A stretch of 64,000 nt of DNA, from NCBI RefSeq assembly GCF_047302465.1, contig NZ_CP178621.1:62001-126000 (forward strand). Reading direction: 5' to 3'. A program made the position numbers and the translations under genes. The notes beneath the pieces are model-generated. The model was given only the letters and a program-made list of their open reading frames with translations, ran no database searches and was not told where the DNA came from. Positions 26,671 through 36,978 of this stretch are shown one piece after another; within the stretch, counting starts at the first letter, position 1, and each line of letters starts with the position of its first letter. The stretch is from JACMRP01 sp047302465. GTDB lineage: Bacteria > Bdellovibrionota > Bdellovibrionia > Bdellovibrionales > Bdellovibrionaceae.

Positions 26671-27345
26671 ATGATGAATCCTCAGGGCATGTCTTTTATT
26701 AAGCTATTATTGATTAGTGCTGTCGCTTTAACTATGGGTCTTGGCTGTGAGAAGAAAGTCGAAGAAGAGACTGACGAAGAAAGCACAACACCTGCCGTTA
26801 AGATTAATGACGGTAGTCCGGGAGGTTACTATACCTCTTGTGTGCAAACTCCCGGCGTTGGAATCGGTGGCATCCAATACTATACAAAGTCTCTGTATTT
26901 AATGAACGCTGGTGGGACCGAAAATGCCTACACTGTTACAAAGTATTTTACGAGCGATGCTGCTTGTAACACGAATGTTTTTGCAATTGTTCAGGGTGGA
27001 GCTTTCTCAGTTGGAACTGCAATTCCAGGACTCACAAATGGTTATGCGATTGCATTTCAGGCGGCGTCACTTCAATTAATTCTCTTCACAAATGCAGCTT
27101 CGACTAACATGCAAGCTGGTTGTCCAAGCTGGTATCCATTGGATCAAGGCTCAGGGGTATATACCGTTTCAGGCAGTCCAGCGGCTTGCAGCTATATGAA
27201 CATGATCAGTTCTGGCACTCTGTACAACTCAATCGTTATTGATGGAAGTAGTACGCTTACGTTGGGAATCCCAGATGGTGATAACCCAGGCGTAACTAAT
27301 AGTAGTAATCTTTCGCTCACTCAGGCTATTTCCATTACTAAATAG
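26671..27345 (+). CDS. Lipoprotein of unknown function
   Basis: 224 residues. A signal sequence ends in the lipobox MGLG|C (Cys26), then a short acidic linker (EEETDEES). The mature part starts PGGYYTSCVQTPG and carries aromatic/Gly/Ser-rich strands with several cysteines. It resembles other surface lipoproteins annotated as hypothetical in Bdellovibrio. GGAG precedes the ATG and an intrinsic terminator follows, so it is monocistronic. Confidence 0.75.
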   Translation: MMNPQGMSFIKLLLISAVALTMGLGCEKKVEEETDEESTTPAVKINDGSPGGYYTSCVQTPGVGIGGIQYYTKSLYLMNAGGTENAYTVTKYFTSDAACNTNVFAIVQGGAFSVGTAIPGLTNGYAIAFQAASLQLILFTNAASTNMQAGCPSWYPLDQGSGVYTVSGSPAACSYMNMISSGTLYNSIVIDGSSTLTLGIPDGDNPGVTNSSNLSLTQAISITK

Positions 27346-27416
27346 TTTGATGTTCGAAGTGTGTTCTTGAGAGTGCACCAGAAATTGATCTTTAAATTCT
27401 CAATATGACTTACGTA

Positions 27417-27439
27417 AGGCCCTGGAAACAGGGCCTTTT
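27417..27439 (+). terminator. Intrinsic terminator of the lipoprotein gene
   Basis: A perfect 7 bp GC-rich stem (GGCCCTG/CAGGGCC) with a GAAA tetraloop is followed by TTTTT. Confidence 0.92.
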
Positions 27440-27567
27440 TCGTGCTCGAAAAGTTGTTTTTTGAGCTCACATTGAAGGCTCGGACCTGAGTCTAAAAATG
27501 GGTTGATTCAGAGCCTGTCGTTCATTACTTCGCGGCTTTCGCTTATCCTATTAGAAGCGAGGGACGT

Positions 27568-28428
27568 ATGATGAAGTTCATTTTCAGTGTTTCATTGGTG
27601 AGCATTTTGTTTTTTGCCTCAAGTGCTGCATTTGCAGAACCCATGTATGGGGTTTTGATGGTGGTCAAAGGCTCTGTGAAAATCACAAACGCTGGTAAAA
27701 CCGCCGACGGCAAAGTGGGTGGCAAAGTGTACGAGGGCGATAAAATCGCTACTGGCGCAGATTCCCGCGTGAAGATCGTGATGTCTGATCGCAACGTTAT
27801 CAACGTCAGTCCTGATTCAGAAATGGTCATCGCAAAATATGAAAACGATGCCGCTACCGGAAAAAAAGATGTTGAGCTGAATCTTCTTAAAGGGAAAGTT
27901 CGTAATAACGTCGAGCAAACCTACGACGGTGAAAAGAATAAATTCTTGATCAAGACACCAACCGCGGTTGCGGGCGTGCGTGGTACTCAGTTCTTGGCGG
28001 GCTTTGACCCATCTACAAGAATGACTTCGATCGTGACGTTCAAGGGATCTGTTAATTTGGCATCCGTAGGGCCTCAAGGAAAACCCATCGGTGCGCCTGT
28101 TATCATCAAAAAAGGCGAAATGACTCAAGCGGGACCCGATAAAGCTCCGGATAAGCCAAAAGCAGTTCCTAAAGAAGACATGAAAAAGATGGACGGAGAA
28201 TCCACTGCGAGTATGAACGGTGGAGGAGATCAGAAGCGTGATGTGGCCTCTGATTTAGGGGGTAGTCAGTCCATGGTTAATGGTGACGACACGCTCCCAA
28301 CCATTCAAGGACCTCCGGGGCCGCTGCCACCAACGCCACCGCCGCCGCCACCAATTCCTCCTACACCGCCTCCAGTGCCAGTCGGCGGAAAAACGAATGT
28401 GAATATTAAGCCTGTTACGCCGAATTAG
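27568..28428 (+). CDS. Secreted FecR-domain protein with proline-rich tail
   Basis: 286 residues. The Sec signal peptide cleaves near Ala23. A FecR-type domain (about 50-150) shows GDKIATGADSRVKIVMSD, the INVSPDSEM strand and TPTAVAGVRGTQF. A disordered tail follows, with a poly-proline stretch at about 250-275 (PPTPPPPPPIPPTPPP). FecR domains of this export-associated type occur with surface-structure and CHASE2 cyclase genes rather than with iron uptake only. The next gene, a TPR-barrel protein, starts 15 bp later, so they form an operon. Confidence 0.88.
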   Translation: MMKFIFSVSLVSILFFASSAAFAEPMYGVLMVVKGSVKITNAGKTADGKVGGKVYEGDKIATGADSRVKIVMSDRNVINVSPDSEMVIAKYENDAATGKKDVELNLLKGKVRNNVEQTYDGEKNKFLIKTPTAVAGVRGTQFLAGFDPSTRMTSIVTFKGSVNLASVGPQGKPIGAPVIIKKGEMTQAGPDKAPDKPKAVPKEDMKKMDGESTASMNGGGDQKRDVASDLGGSQSMVNGDDTLPTIQGPPGPLPPTPPPPPPIPPTPPPVPVGGKTNVNIKPVTPN

Positions 28429-28443
28429 AAAGTTTGAACCACA

Positions 28444-30456
28444 ATGAAAAGACTCAGCCTGTTTTTGTTCTCGCTTGTTTTTGGACTTTTTAGTTTTGCA
28501 AAAGAAAATAAGATCTCTCAATCCCAGGCCATCATGGTGGAACTTCGAGACCCCATTGGCGAGCAAGAAGAGCGAATGATTCGGGTTAAAGAACTTGAAT
28601 CAAGTAAAGTAACTCAGCTGACATTACAAAAGGACCCATCCACACCTCAAGTGTGGAATGGGTATTTTGTTATCCAATTTTTTATAGGTGATACGTCTAC
28701 GAGAACCTTAGATTTTCAGACATCGACTGGGGAATCATTCTTTGCATACATTTCTCAGGAAAAAGCTGTTCAGAAAGTAATTTTGTTTAAAACTCCTGAA
28801 GAGCTAGCTCTGCACGAAGCTACCGTTGTGGAGGAAAAACAGAAAATAGCGGAAAAGCAAATTGCGAAACAGATCCAAGTCGCCAAACCTAAAGGCGGAA
28901 ATGTTCCGATCAACAAGGAAAAAATTGAACAGCTAGTTCGCCAGCAAGGCCGACTACAAGAAACCACGCAATTAAGCCTTGAAGAGTCACAAGCAAAAAA
29001 GAGAATGGCTTTGATCGAGCAGCAACAGAAAATGTCTGAAGAGGCAAAGAAAAAGAAACAAGCAGATGCAGCAGCCTTAGCAGCTCAGGCCGATGCTCTT
29101 TATTCAAAACGTAATTATAAAGAGGCTGAGAAGCTCTATGCTCAGGCAACTGAGTTGGATCCCACGGCTGATACATACATGTATCGTTATGGGGTAAGTC
29201 TTTACAAGATTGGCAACTATAACAAGTCTCTAGCAATACTCTCTTTAGCAGATGTGAGTTCTGACCAGGCTATTGAAAAAGACTACTACATAGCACTGAA
29301 CAACCTAAAACTGAAAGACAACGACAAAGCGCTAAAGAAGTTTGTGGAAATCCGTGAGGAAAACTCTCCAGAACTTAGCCCTATTTCTTCTTTCTATGCA
29401 GGTAATATTGAATTGCAGCAGCAAAAGTTTCCAGAGGCACGCAAAAGCATGGAATACGTCCTTGATAATTCAAAAGATCCGAAGTTGGATAAATCAGCCG
29501 AAGACCTGTTAGAGCAAATCGACAAATTGGAGAGTTACTACGAAAGCAAAAAAGAAAAATACCGTTTTTCAGTTTTTGGCGGTCTGATTTATGACACCAA
29601 TATTTTGAATATTGCTGAAAACAATGTAGCGACGGACGTAAAAGCTTGGCGTTTGAACTATGGTGCGAGTGCGTTAGCGTTCTTGCAAAGATCTATGACT
29701 TCTGACTTTGGCGCAAAAGCCTACATGTCAGATTACTATAGTGTAAATTCAACCTTTAAAAACGATGCAACGATACAAGCTGCAGATGCTTTAGAGTTCG
29801 GTCTCAGCCTGCCATACCATCAAGAATTTAAATTTTCTAAAAAGCAGGGCTATCTAGAAGTGGTTCCAACTTATAAGAATGTCATGATGAGCCCGGATGG
29901 AAGCGGCTCTCGCGAAGTAGTTCTTCGTACGACAGAATTTGCAACAACAGCATCTGTACCCGTTAAGCAGGATCTGATGCTTTCGACACGGTTAGATCTG
30001 GGTATGGACGACTCCACATTAGAAACAAGTGTTGGCGACGATGATTTGTCAGGAACCAGATATGGTCTCACTTTGATGCCAATTCAGGTACTCGATATGA
30101 AGGGTGAAAAAACCCTAACGGGCGAATTCAGCTATTTGCTCAACAATGCGAATGGTAAGAACTATAAATACAATCGTTTTGGCTTAGCAGCCACTTATAG
30201 CACCCCAGCTTATGCAAAGGGCACAGGAAGCCTTAGGGCGGATTATTCTATTCAGAACTACGCAGAGGCCACCACCCCTCGTAAAGACACCGTAATCAGC
30301 CTTACAGCGTCGTATACAAAGGATCTGAATAAGAAATGGAATATGCTTTTAAGCGCCCAGGCAACGACCGCTGGCTCGGATGTAGAGACTTACAAATACA
30401 ATAAGTTTCTCATTACGAGTCTCTTCACTTACACCCACAGCATTTTGCAAAAATAA
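28444..30456 (+). CDS. TPR-containing outer-membrane beta-barrel protein
   Basis: 670 residues. Signal peptide 1-19, a charged coiled-coil-like segment around 110-205 (rich in Lys/Glu/Gln), TPR units at about 210-350 (ALYSKRNYKEAEKLYAQATEL), and from about 377 to the C-terminus alternating strands typical of a barrel (FSVFGGLIYDTNILN and similar). The layout resembles surface-assembly modifier (Slam)/DUF560-like proteins. It probably pairs with the secreted FecR protein encoded just upstream. The function is inferred from architecture only. Confidence 0.75.
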   Translation: MKRLSLFLFSLVFGLFSFAKENKISQSQAIMVELRDPIGEQEERMIRVKELESSKVTQLTLQKDPSTPQVWNGYFVIQFFIGDTSTRTLDFQTSTGESFFAYISQEKAVQKVILFKTPEELALHEATVVEEKQKIAEKQIAKQIQVAKPKGGNVPINKEKIEQLVRQQGRLQETTQLSLEESQAKKRMALIEQQQKMSEEAKKKKQADAAALAAQADALYSKRNYKEAEKLYAQATELDPTADTYMYRYGVSLYKIGNYNKSLAILSLADVSSDQAIEKDYYIALNNLKLKDNDKALKKFVEIREENSPELSPISSFYAGNIELQQQKFPEARKSMEYVLDNSKDPKLDKSAEDLLEQIDKLESYYESKKEKYRFSVFGGLIYDTNILNIAENNVATDVKAWRLNYGASALAFLQRSMTSDFGAKAYMSDYYSVNSTFKNDATIQAADALEFGLSLPYHQEFKFSKKQGYLEVVPTYKNVMMSPDGSGSREVVLRTTEFATTASVPVKQDLMLSTRLDLGMDDSTLETSVGDDDLSGTRYGLTLMPIQVLDMKGEKTLTGEFSYLLNNANGKNYKYNRFGLAATYSTPAYAKGTGSLRADYSIQNYAEATTPRKDTVISLTASYTKDLNKKWNMLLSAQATTAGSDVETYKYNKFLITSLFTYTHSILQK

Positions 30457-30486
30457 AAAATGCCCTCCAGAGAGAGGGCATTTTTG
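30454..30486. terminator. Bidirectional intrinsic terminator
   Basis: TGCCCTC/GAGGGCA, a 7 bp stem (30461-30480 including the loop), is flanked by A-rich and T-rich runs on its two sides. It serves the convergent TPR-barrel and large lipoprotein genes. Confidence 0.88.
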
Positions 30487-30520
30487 TTTGAAAATTACAT
30501 AATTCGAAGCAGTACAATCA

Positions 30521-33500
30521 TTAAGGCTGAACGTTGATTCCTGTGAAGGAACCTGTTTCGCTGCCAGCATTCGAGACATTGACGCTACCGCCGCCACTCA
30601 TGATATCCGGTCTAAAGTAAACGAGCTTCGCCGTTTCACCGGTGCTAAATGTTGCGTTGTTAGCCGGTAAAGTTGCCGAGCAAGACGCATCTGAATACCA
30701 AGATCCCGTGAAGTCCGAGTTTAGGACAATAATATCAGAACTTCCTGCGGCAACTGCAGCGCCATTTGCGTCAGTTCGAACGATCATCACCGGAGAACAA
30801 AGTTTATAGTACTGGTTCGCAGACATAGACACTTTATATTGAGTAAATGTGCTCGGAGCCGCGTTGGTACTGAAGGTCAGTAATGATGTCCCTGCATCTG
30901 CTACACCATTGTTGTCAGCTTGCATAGCCAACCCATTCGGTGGAGCATTCCCGTCCATTTTAACATAGACAAGGGCAGCCGACTCTCCAGATGCCAATGT
31001 GGTCTGAGTAATAGAAGATGAACAGCTTGCATTGGAGTAGAAGCCGGCCACTCCAGTATTATATGTCAGCATCGAGTTGAAGGACATTCCCGAAGAAACG
31101 GTGGAAGCTGCAAAATGGCTTCCAGTATTTTGCCCGCGGGCAACCAAAAGAGGCTGACAAGTATTGCTGTAGTAGCTAAACGGTTTTGAAAGAAGGTACG
31201 TCAAAGTATTCACTTCTTCAGCCGCACGAGACACACGCATATTTGTGCCACCATAGAACATCGGATACATCGAACCACCGCCCCCAGTTTTTAATTGAAG
31301 GAGCATTGACGAGAAGTAGTCCGGCGCATTCGGAACGGAACAGGTTACGGAGCCGTAGCCAGTGCCATACCAAAGAATCGTGCCACAGTTCAAACTCGAA
31401 TAAGTATCATGAATATTTACGCCGCTTGGACCTGCGTTCGTATCATTAAAACCAAAAATCAGATTTCCCAAAGGACTTCGCGCTTCGAGAGTGATGTTAA
31501 ACGGTTGACCTTTTTGCACGGGCATTGCAACGCCTGTGAAAGTGGTTGGCCAAGTGAAGGTCACACCATTTGTAGGATAAATAATAATGTTACCTACTGC
31601 AAAAGAACCTACAGTTAAAGGCATTGTCTGGAAGCTGACACCTGCAGGACCACTTACGACAGAGGCATTCACGGAAATAGTTCCAGGAACCGTCCATCGG
31701 AAGTATACCATCGAAGATTGTGTAGTTGACGCTGCAATTGAAGGTGGCGCCGTCGGAGAATTACATGAAGGGTCACTATAAAAACCAGAATCTGTAGGCA
31801 GAGTGCCTGATCCGTTGAATGTAAAGTTGAGAGTGATCGCCTGAGTTGCCGGGCTCAAGTTGTATGCGGAGTCCACAGATCGCAATGTCAAACTTTGGCA
31901 ACTTTCAGCGCTAAACGAATTGTTCATACCAAGTTGAACATAAGTGTTTGCACCTGGTTGTGCTACAGAAACGCTAGATCCACCACCAAAGCCACCGCTA
32001 TAAGTAGGGCTTCCTGAAGCAGAAATCGCATCCAAGTTCAAAGTCGTTGCGGCCCCTGTGTATGAGAAGCTGGTGGAGACCATGAGATTTGATGAGTTAA
32101 TAAACATCGAAGGGGACCCAGGCGTTGAGCACGGGGCGCCTGAAGTGTAGTAATAATTAAGTCCTGATAAACTTGGTGGATTTACGGTGTAAGATCCTCC
32201 GATGTCTGCAACCATCGAATCGCCACCGTTTTGCAACATCGCTATATAGGACATTGTATAACAGCCATGTGCGTAGATATTTGGTTGAACTCTAGTTTTA
32301 ATAAACGGAGTTCCCGTGGAATCCAAAAAGCTTAATGTTTGAGTAACTGTCGGAAGACTCGAGGTCACAGTCATAGTTCGTGTTGCCACGCCACCCACAG
32401 CTCGCTTAACGAAGAACGTTTGATTAGGATTATTGGTTGTGTAAGGAGCTGTAATTTGGTTTGAACAAGAGGAATCTGAATAGACATACGTATCGCCACC
32501 ATCGGCTGAGAATGTATAGGTCATGCTACCATTGAAATGTCCCAGAGAGTTGTTGGCAGTTCTGCCTTCAACGAAAAACGGAGTACAAATATAGTTTGCG
32601 ACCTTGGTTCCAAGCATGACAGTTGCGAGTTGAGTGGCATTACCACCACCAACGCTGCTGCCGCCACCCATGCTAAACATCCACTTACCAAGGAAAACCC
32701 CAATAGGAGCTAACTTACCAGATTTCATTGGGCAGAGTGCACCACTGACGCCTGCGCTAGCTTCAGTCGTAGTGATATTAGAAGTTAATGTGAATGCACC
32801 CGTAGAGCTGTTGATAACACCATCACTCGAGGCACCAGAGATAAACCCTTCACCACCTAAGTTTGCACAATCAACAACATCCATATGCATATCTGTAGTT
32901 GTCGGCTTTTTGAAGAAACGAAGTCCATCAAACACCGCTTCAACACCAGGAAGAACCTGACCAGAAATCGCTTTTGGATCGCCCGAGATATCCACGAAGT
33001 TATACACGCTTGTATTACGGAAGATACCACGGAAGCCAGCAACAGAATCTCCACCGTTGCCATCAAATAAATCCAGAGTCACTTTTTGGAAGTTAGAATA
33101 TTGGTTTGTCGCAGTATCTGCGAAGCTGCCGCAAGAGCTCGACATGCTTTGTCCACCTTCGACAACAATGTACCCATAAGGATTCGCTGTATCTGTCAGC
33201 TGCGCTTTTGTAGGAACTGTAAGGCTATGGTTTATGTAGTGTGATACGACGATCTCTGGAGCGCTTGCCAGATTGGTATCTACATACCTTTTAAGTTTTT
33301 GTGGAACTGGTGAGCCATCTAAACCAGAGGTACAAACTTTTTTACCAACGGCACCAGGACCCCAGTAACCCCAAACAAAAGTTTCAGCCGCAGCTTTTTT
33401 GTAAGAAATTGTTCCACCCTCATCGCGTTGCTCGATGTGAATAGGTAAGAACGCGCGCGCTCTTTGGTCGAAATAGGCGCCAGAATTTTCTGAAGGATTC

Positions 33501-34168
33501 ATTGCTGAGGATTCAAAACTCATTTCCTGGCCCCAGAGCATTTCACCAGTTTCACGTACAACGTATTGCAGATTAGCGCCAGAAAGCATGAACATACTGA
33601 ACCAACCATTGACGATGATGCCACGGTCGACGATCAGAGGAAGCTTTCCGTTGCCTGGGTTGTACTTAATATCAACAACGCCAGTGGGACCCGAAGAAGT
33701 GTCTTTGAAATAGCGACCAGAAACGCGGCCACTTGTGATATTCCCAGCACCAACTTGAGCAACATTGATGTTCAAATCCATAGTAGCGCCAGAGATTTCA
33801 GCAGTAGTATCTCCGTAGTAGAACATCATTTGCTGAGAGTCTGGATCTTCATAGACAGCTAGAATTTGAATCAAACGACCTGATCCAGAAGGTACAGCAA
33901 CCGAGAAGCTACTAGGTATTGTCGTAGAAGCATTTTGGCAGTCATGGCAAGAATCCCAGCTATAAACAACAGTATTCATGCCAGAGCCACTTGCGTTGAT
34001 TGCAACGTGAGTAAGTTCCATCGTACTACTGGCTGCATTCATTTTGCCGGCCATAGTTTTAGGAAGAGCAATGCTTACTTTCGCAGTGTCATCCTTGGCA
34101 GCACGTGTACAGGCAATGAGGCTCGATCCAATCAAACCAACGATCAATATGAAGATTTTCGTCCGCAT
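30521..34168 (-). CDS. Very large lipoprotein with repeated Ig-like modules
   Basis: 1215 residues; lipobox SLIA|C with Cys20. The mature protein is Ser/Thr/Gly-rich with spaced cysteines. At least four copies of a motif Y-S-D/N-x-S-C followed about 20 residues later by a V-Y/F-F/V-x strand (SDSSCSNQ, SDPSCNSP, SNASCSSS, SDASCSAT) mark repeated beta-sandwich-like modules of roughly 100-150 residues. It is likely anchored in the outer membrane and surface-exposed, which fits an adhesin, but no binding domain is recognised. GGGAGA precedes the ATG. It is downstream of the CHASE2 cyclase on the same strand. Confidence 0.75.
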   Translation of the reverse strand: MRTKIFILIVGLIGSSLIACTRAAKDDTAKVSIALPKTMAGKMNAASSTMELTHVAINASGSGMNTVVYSWDSCHDCQNASTTIPSSFSVAVPSGSGRLIQILAVYEDPDSQQMMFYYGDTTAEISGATMDLNINVAQVGAGNITSGRVSGRYFKDTSSGPTGVVDIKYNPGNGKLPLIVDRGIIVNGWFSMFMLSGANLQYVVRETGEMLWGQEMSFESSAMNPSENSGAYFDQRARAFLPIHIEQRDEGGTISYKKAAAETFVWGYWGPGAVGKKVCTSGLDGSPVPQKLKRYVDTNLASAPEIVVSHYINHSLTVPTKAQLTDTANPYGYIVVEGGQSMSSSCGSFADTATNQYSNFQKVTLDLFDGNGGDSVAGFRGIFRNTSVYNFVDISGDPKAISGQVLPGVEAVFDGLRFFKKPTTTDMHMDVVDCANLGGEGFISGASSDGVINSSTGAFTLTSNITTTEASAGVSGALCPMKSGKLAPIGVFLGKWMFSMGGGSSVGGGNATQLATVMLGTKVANYICTPFFVEGRTANNSLGHFNGSMTYTFSADGGDTYVYSDSSCSNQITAPYTTNNPNQTFFVKRAVGGVATRTMTVTSSLPTVTQTLSFLDSTGTPFIKTRVQPNIYAHGCYTMSYIAMLQNGGDSMVADIGGSYTVNPPSLSGLNYYYTSGAPCSTPGSPSMFINSSNLMVSTSFSYTGAATTLNLDAISASGSPTYSGGFGGGSSVSVAQPGANTYVQLGMNNSFSAESCQSLTLRSVDSAYNLSPATQAITLNFTFNGSGTLPTDSGFYSDPSCNSPTAPPSIAASTTQSSMVYFRWTVPGTISVNASVVSGPAGVSFQTMPLTVGSFAVGNIIIYPTNGVTFTWPTTFTGVAMPVQKGQPFNITLEARSPLGNLIFGFNDTNAGPSGVNIHDTYSSLNCGTILWYGTGYGSVTCSVPNAPDYFSSMLLQLKTGGGGSMYPMFYGGTNMRVSRAAEEVNTLTYLLSKPFSYYSNTCQPLLVARGQNTGSHFAASTVSSGMSFNSMLTYNTGVAGFYSNASCSSSITQTTLASGESAALVYVKMDGNAPPNGLAMQADNNGVADAGTSLLTFSTNAAPSTFTQYKVSMSANQYYKLCSPVMIVRTDANGAAVAAGSSDIIVLNSDFTGSWYSDASCSATLPANNATFSTGETAKLVYFRPDIMSGGGSVNVSNAGSETGSFTGINVQP

Positions 34169-34241
34169 TTATCTTCTCCCGTGAAGTCTACGTAAACTCT
34201 TCGGTTTTTCGCAAAGTCAGCTAAAACATTAAGTGTTCGTT

Positions 34242-36884
34242 TTACTTGGTTTTCATCACGTAAACACCGTCCCAGTCGTCCGGAGGTGCCGAACTGAGAT
34301 ATTCTTGGCAACGTTCCACATACAATTCTGACACAGGATCATTTTGAGACACTGTCAGTGCTTTCTTGAAAACTTCAAGAGCCTCTGCAAATTGCTTTTT
34401 GTGATAGAGCTCATAGCCCTGATGGAAGTGTTTCATCAACGCGCTGACTTGATCCGAAGGCTCCCCTTCGCAAACGAGTTCAAAAATACGAACAGGCTCG
34501 TACTTTCCTTTCACGCGCACGCGATCGACCTCACGTGAGGTAAAATCACTGCCGATCTCTGCGTGAGTGAATTGGCTAATAATAATTCGGGTGCCATATT
34601 CTTTGTTAATACCCTCAAGACGAGCGGCCAAGTTTACAGAGTCGCCCATCACTGTGTAGTTTTGAACGATATTGGATCCCATGTTCCCCACACTCATCGC
34701 GCCGGTATTAATGCCGATCCCAATATCGATATGAGGAAGCCCCTGAGCTTCGAATTCTTTTTGCAGGTCTTTAAGCTTTTCCAAGTTTTGCAAAGCACAT
34801 CGACAAGCTTCCTTGGCGTGGTTCTTATGTTTGATCGGAGCACCGAAGAAAGCCATGATCGCATCACCAATGTATTTATCCAAAGTACCGTTATTCTTAA
34901 ATACAATCTCGGTCATCGGCGTCAGATACAAGTTCAACACGCGTGACAATTCTTCAGGAGGCAATTTTTCCGAGATCGTGGTAAATCCACGCACGTCCGA
35001 GAAGAACACGGTCATGTGTTCTTTACGACCACCCAGTTTTAAGTTCTCAGCGTCTTTCAGAAGCTCATCCACAACCGCAGGTGACACGTATTTCGAGAAT
35101 GTAGATTTAAGTTCCCGCTTTTTCTTTTCCTCTGTGAAGTATCTATACAGTTGGATGGCGAAGAAGCAGAACAAGATCAGCGCATAAGGCATAAAAGTAT
35201 GAACAAGCAGTTTTCTACTTAAGAACAACCAAATATCCACACCAAGACCGACGATCATCACGCCGGCCAGAATCATGAATGATGTCAGAGAGTCCACAAA
35301 CGCCCAAGCGATAGTGATGAGAATCCCTAACACCAAAAGCAAGTAAGGCATCAAGCTTGTTTCTTTAGTCCATGCTTTCAAAAAATTCTGATCAAGAAGA
35401 TTCGCAAGCATTGTTAAATGGAGCTCTGGCCCCGGATAGTTCGCCTCAAGGGGCGTACTACGAAGATCGTAAAGACCGATCGCCGTGGCGCCGACTAAGA
35501 CGCTTCGATTTTTGAAAAACTCTTGCTTACTAACTGTGGTTTGACGGATTTCAATTTGTTTTCCACCAGCACTTCGCTCCATGAGCTGAACACTCACGTT
35601 AGGGCTATCGTTAAAAAGTTCTTTTGCAGAAACATATGGCAAAGACATTTGTCTTCCATAGTAGTTAATCAACAATTCCCCAGACTTACCCACAGGCAGA
35701 CTTGCGACTTTTTGCTCGGGCTCGGTCTCCATATTATAGATAGTGAACTCATCGAGTTTTTTTACTCCACCAAGACCCGTGCCCATTTTCACTTCGGCGC
35801 GATAAGGACCTGAAAGCAAATAACTTTGCAAAGCAAGGGACGGAATAAAGCTCGAACCTAGTTTATTGCCCGAACGGAAATAGAGCGGATAACGTCGCAC
35901 GTAACCGTCAGCATCTTGCATGGCCACGAAGCTGGCGCTGTATGAAGCCGGCATTTGCATGACAGGGACATTCGGAGTCCACTCGCCATATTGAGGAATG
36001 GGGTGGTTGGTATACGCGGTTTTGATTTTTTCAACGAGCTCTTCGAAAGAAAGACTGCCAAGTTCTTTATGACTTGCTGTGACCTTTAGATACAAAGGCG
36101 TCACACCTGCAACAACTTCTTTATCCAAGAATACATCTTGAGGAGTCAGCCATGTTTTACAATATTCAAAGAGCGACTCTGACTTACGAGCCGCCAGATT
36201 GTTTTTTTGAAACTCGGTGAGTTCTTCCACAGAATTTTTCTTTAAGCCTTGAAGAACGCCCTGCTGAACTTCATGCTGAACATTCTGAAAAAGAACTTCA
36301 AACAAAGGTGCCCAGTTCAAATCATCAAAAACAGTCCCAGTTTCATCGATTGCAAACTTTGGATTGAGTTTCGCAATCTGGTCTCCACCATTTTTAAGAA
36401 AAGCTTCTGCGACACAAAGATCTTGATAAGGTTTGTAGTTGTGTTGCTTTTCACTGAAAGTTCCCAGAATGATTTTGTCGGGATGTTTTTGAATTAGCTG
36501 TCCAAACTTGGCATCAGCTTCAAGCAATCCTTTTTCGGGTTCAGAAAAGATCACGTCGAATCCGACAGAGCTCACGCCATTATCGATAAGCTTTTCAGTC
36601 ATTTCGCTGACAAGTTCGCGGCTCCATGGCCAGCGGCCGATTTCCCGCAAAGAGGCGTCGTCCAAGGCGATTAAGGCCACCGGAGCTTGAGAGTTCGAAG
36701 GTTTTTTGAGTTTGTATTTCAAATCATTAAAGCGCAGATCCAAAACCTCGACGATATCCATGAATTGATTTTCGCCGCGTTGAATAGCTGGGGTGGCTTT
36801 GTACTTATAGTATGACAGAGAAAATGCAAAGATCCCGAGGGTGATTATAAATCCGATAAGTAGGCTAATTCTTTCTGTTTTCAT
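34242..36884 (-). CDS. CHASE2-domain adenylate/guanylate cyclase
   Basis: 880 residues. One N-terminal helix, then a CHASE2 sensor domain of about 400 residues in the periplasm (VALIALDDASLREIGRWPWSR is typical). Three membrane helices follow (about 500-580), then a class III cyclase domain with metal-binding Asp near 631 (FFSDVRGFT) and in TLDKYIGDAIMAFFG, plus VMGDSVNLAARLE. A short TPR-like tail closes the protein. It makes cAMP or cGMP from NTP in response to an external cue; the nucleotide cannot be told with certainty. Confidence 0.94.
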   Translation of the reverse strand: MKTERISLLIGFIITLGIFAFSLSYYKYKATPAIQRGENQFMDIVEVLDLRFNDLKYKLKKPSNSQAPVALIALDDASLREIGRWPWSRELVSEMTEKLIDNGVSSVGFDVIFSEPEKGLLEADAKFGQLIQKHPDKIILGTFSEKQHNYKPYQDLCVAEAFLKNGGDQIAKLNPKFAIDETGTVFDDLNWAPLFEVLFQNVQHEVQQGVLQGLKKNSVEELTEFQKNNLAARKSESLFEYCKTWLTPQDVFLDKEVVAGVTPLYLKVTASHKELGSLSFEELVEKIKTAYTNHPIPQYGEWTPNVPVMQMPASYSASFVAMQDADGYVRRYPLYFRSGNKLGSSFIPSLALQSYLLSGPYRAEVKMGTGLGGVKKLDEFTIYNMETEPEQKVASLPVGKSGELLINYYGRQMSLPYVSAKELFNDSPNVSVQLMERSAGGKQIEIRQTTVSKQEFFKNRSVLVGATAIGLYDLRSTPLEANYPGPELHLTMLANLLDQNFLKAWTKETSLMPYLLLVLGILITIAWAFVDSLTSFMILAGVMIVGLGVDIWLFLSRKLLVHTFMPYALILFCFFAIQLYRYFTEEKKKRELKSTFSKYVSPAVVDELLKDAENLKLGGRKEHMTVFFSDVRGFTTISEKLPPEELSRVLNLYLTPMTEIVFKNNGTLDKYIGDAIMAFFGAPIKHKNHAKEACRCALQNLEKLKDLQKEFEAQGLPHIDIGIGINTGAMSVGNMGSNIVQNYTVMGDSVNLAARLEGINKEYGTRIIISQFTHAEIGSDFTSREVDRVRVKGKYEPVRIFELVCEGEPSDQVSALMKHFHQGYELYHKKQFAEALEVFKKALTVSQNDPVSELYVERCQEYLSSAPPDDWDGVYVMKTK

Positions 36885-36931
36885 GGCCTATCTGTCGGCA
36901 TTTTATGGATAAATCGGAGACTAGTTAAGCG

Positions 36932-36949
36932 AGTCCAGGTGGCTGGACT
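36932..36949. repeat. Short perfect hairpin upstream of the small ORF
   Basis: AGTCCAG and CTGGACT form a 7 bp stem with a GTGG loop, between the cyclase start and the small ORF at 36979. There is no T-run, so it is not a standard terminator; it could be an operator or a transcript hairpin. Confidence 0.4.
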
Positions 36950-36978
36950 TCGGAGGGGGAGTCGGCTAGCCTTGGGGT

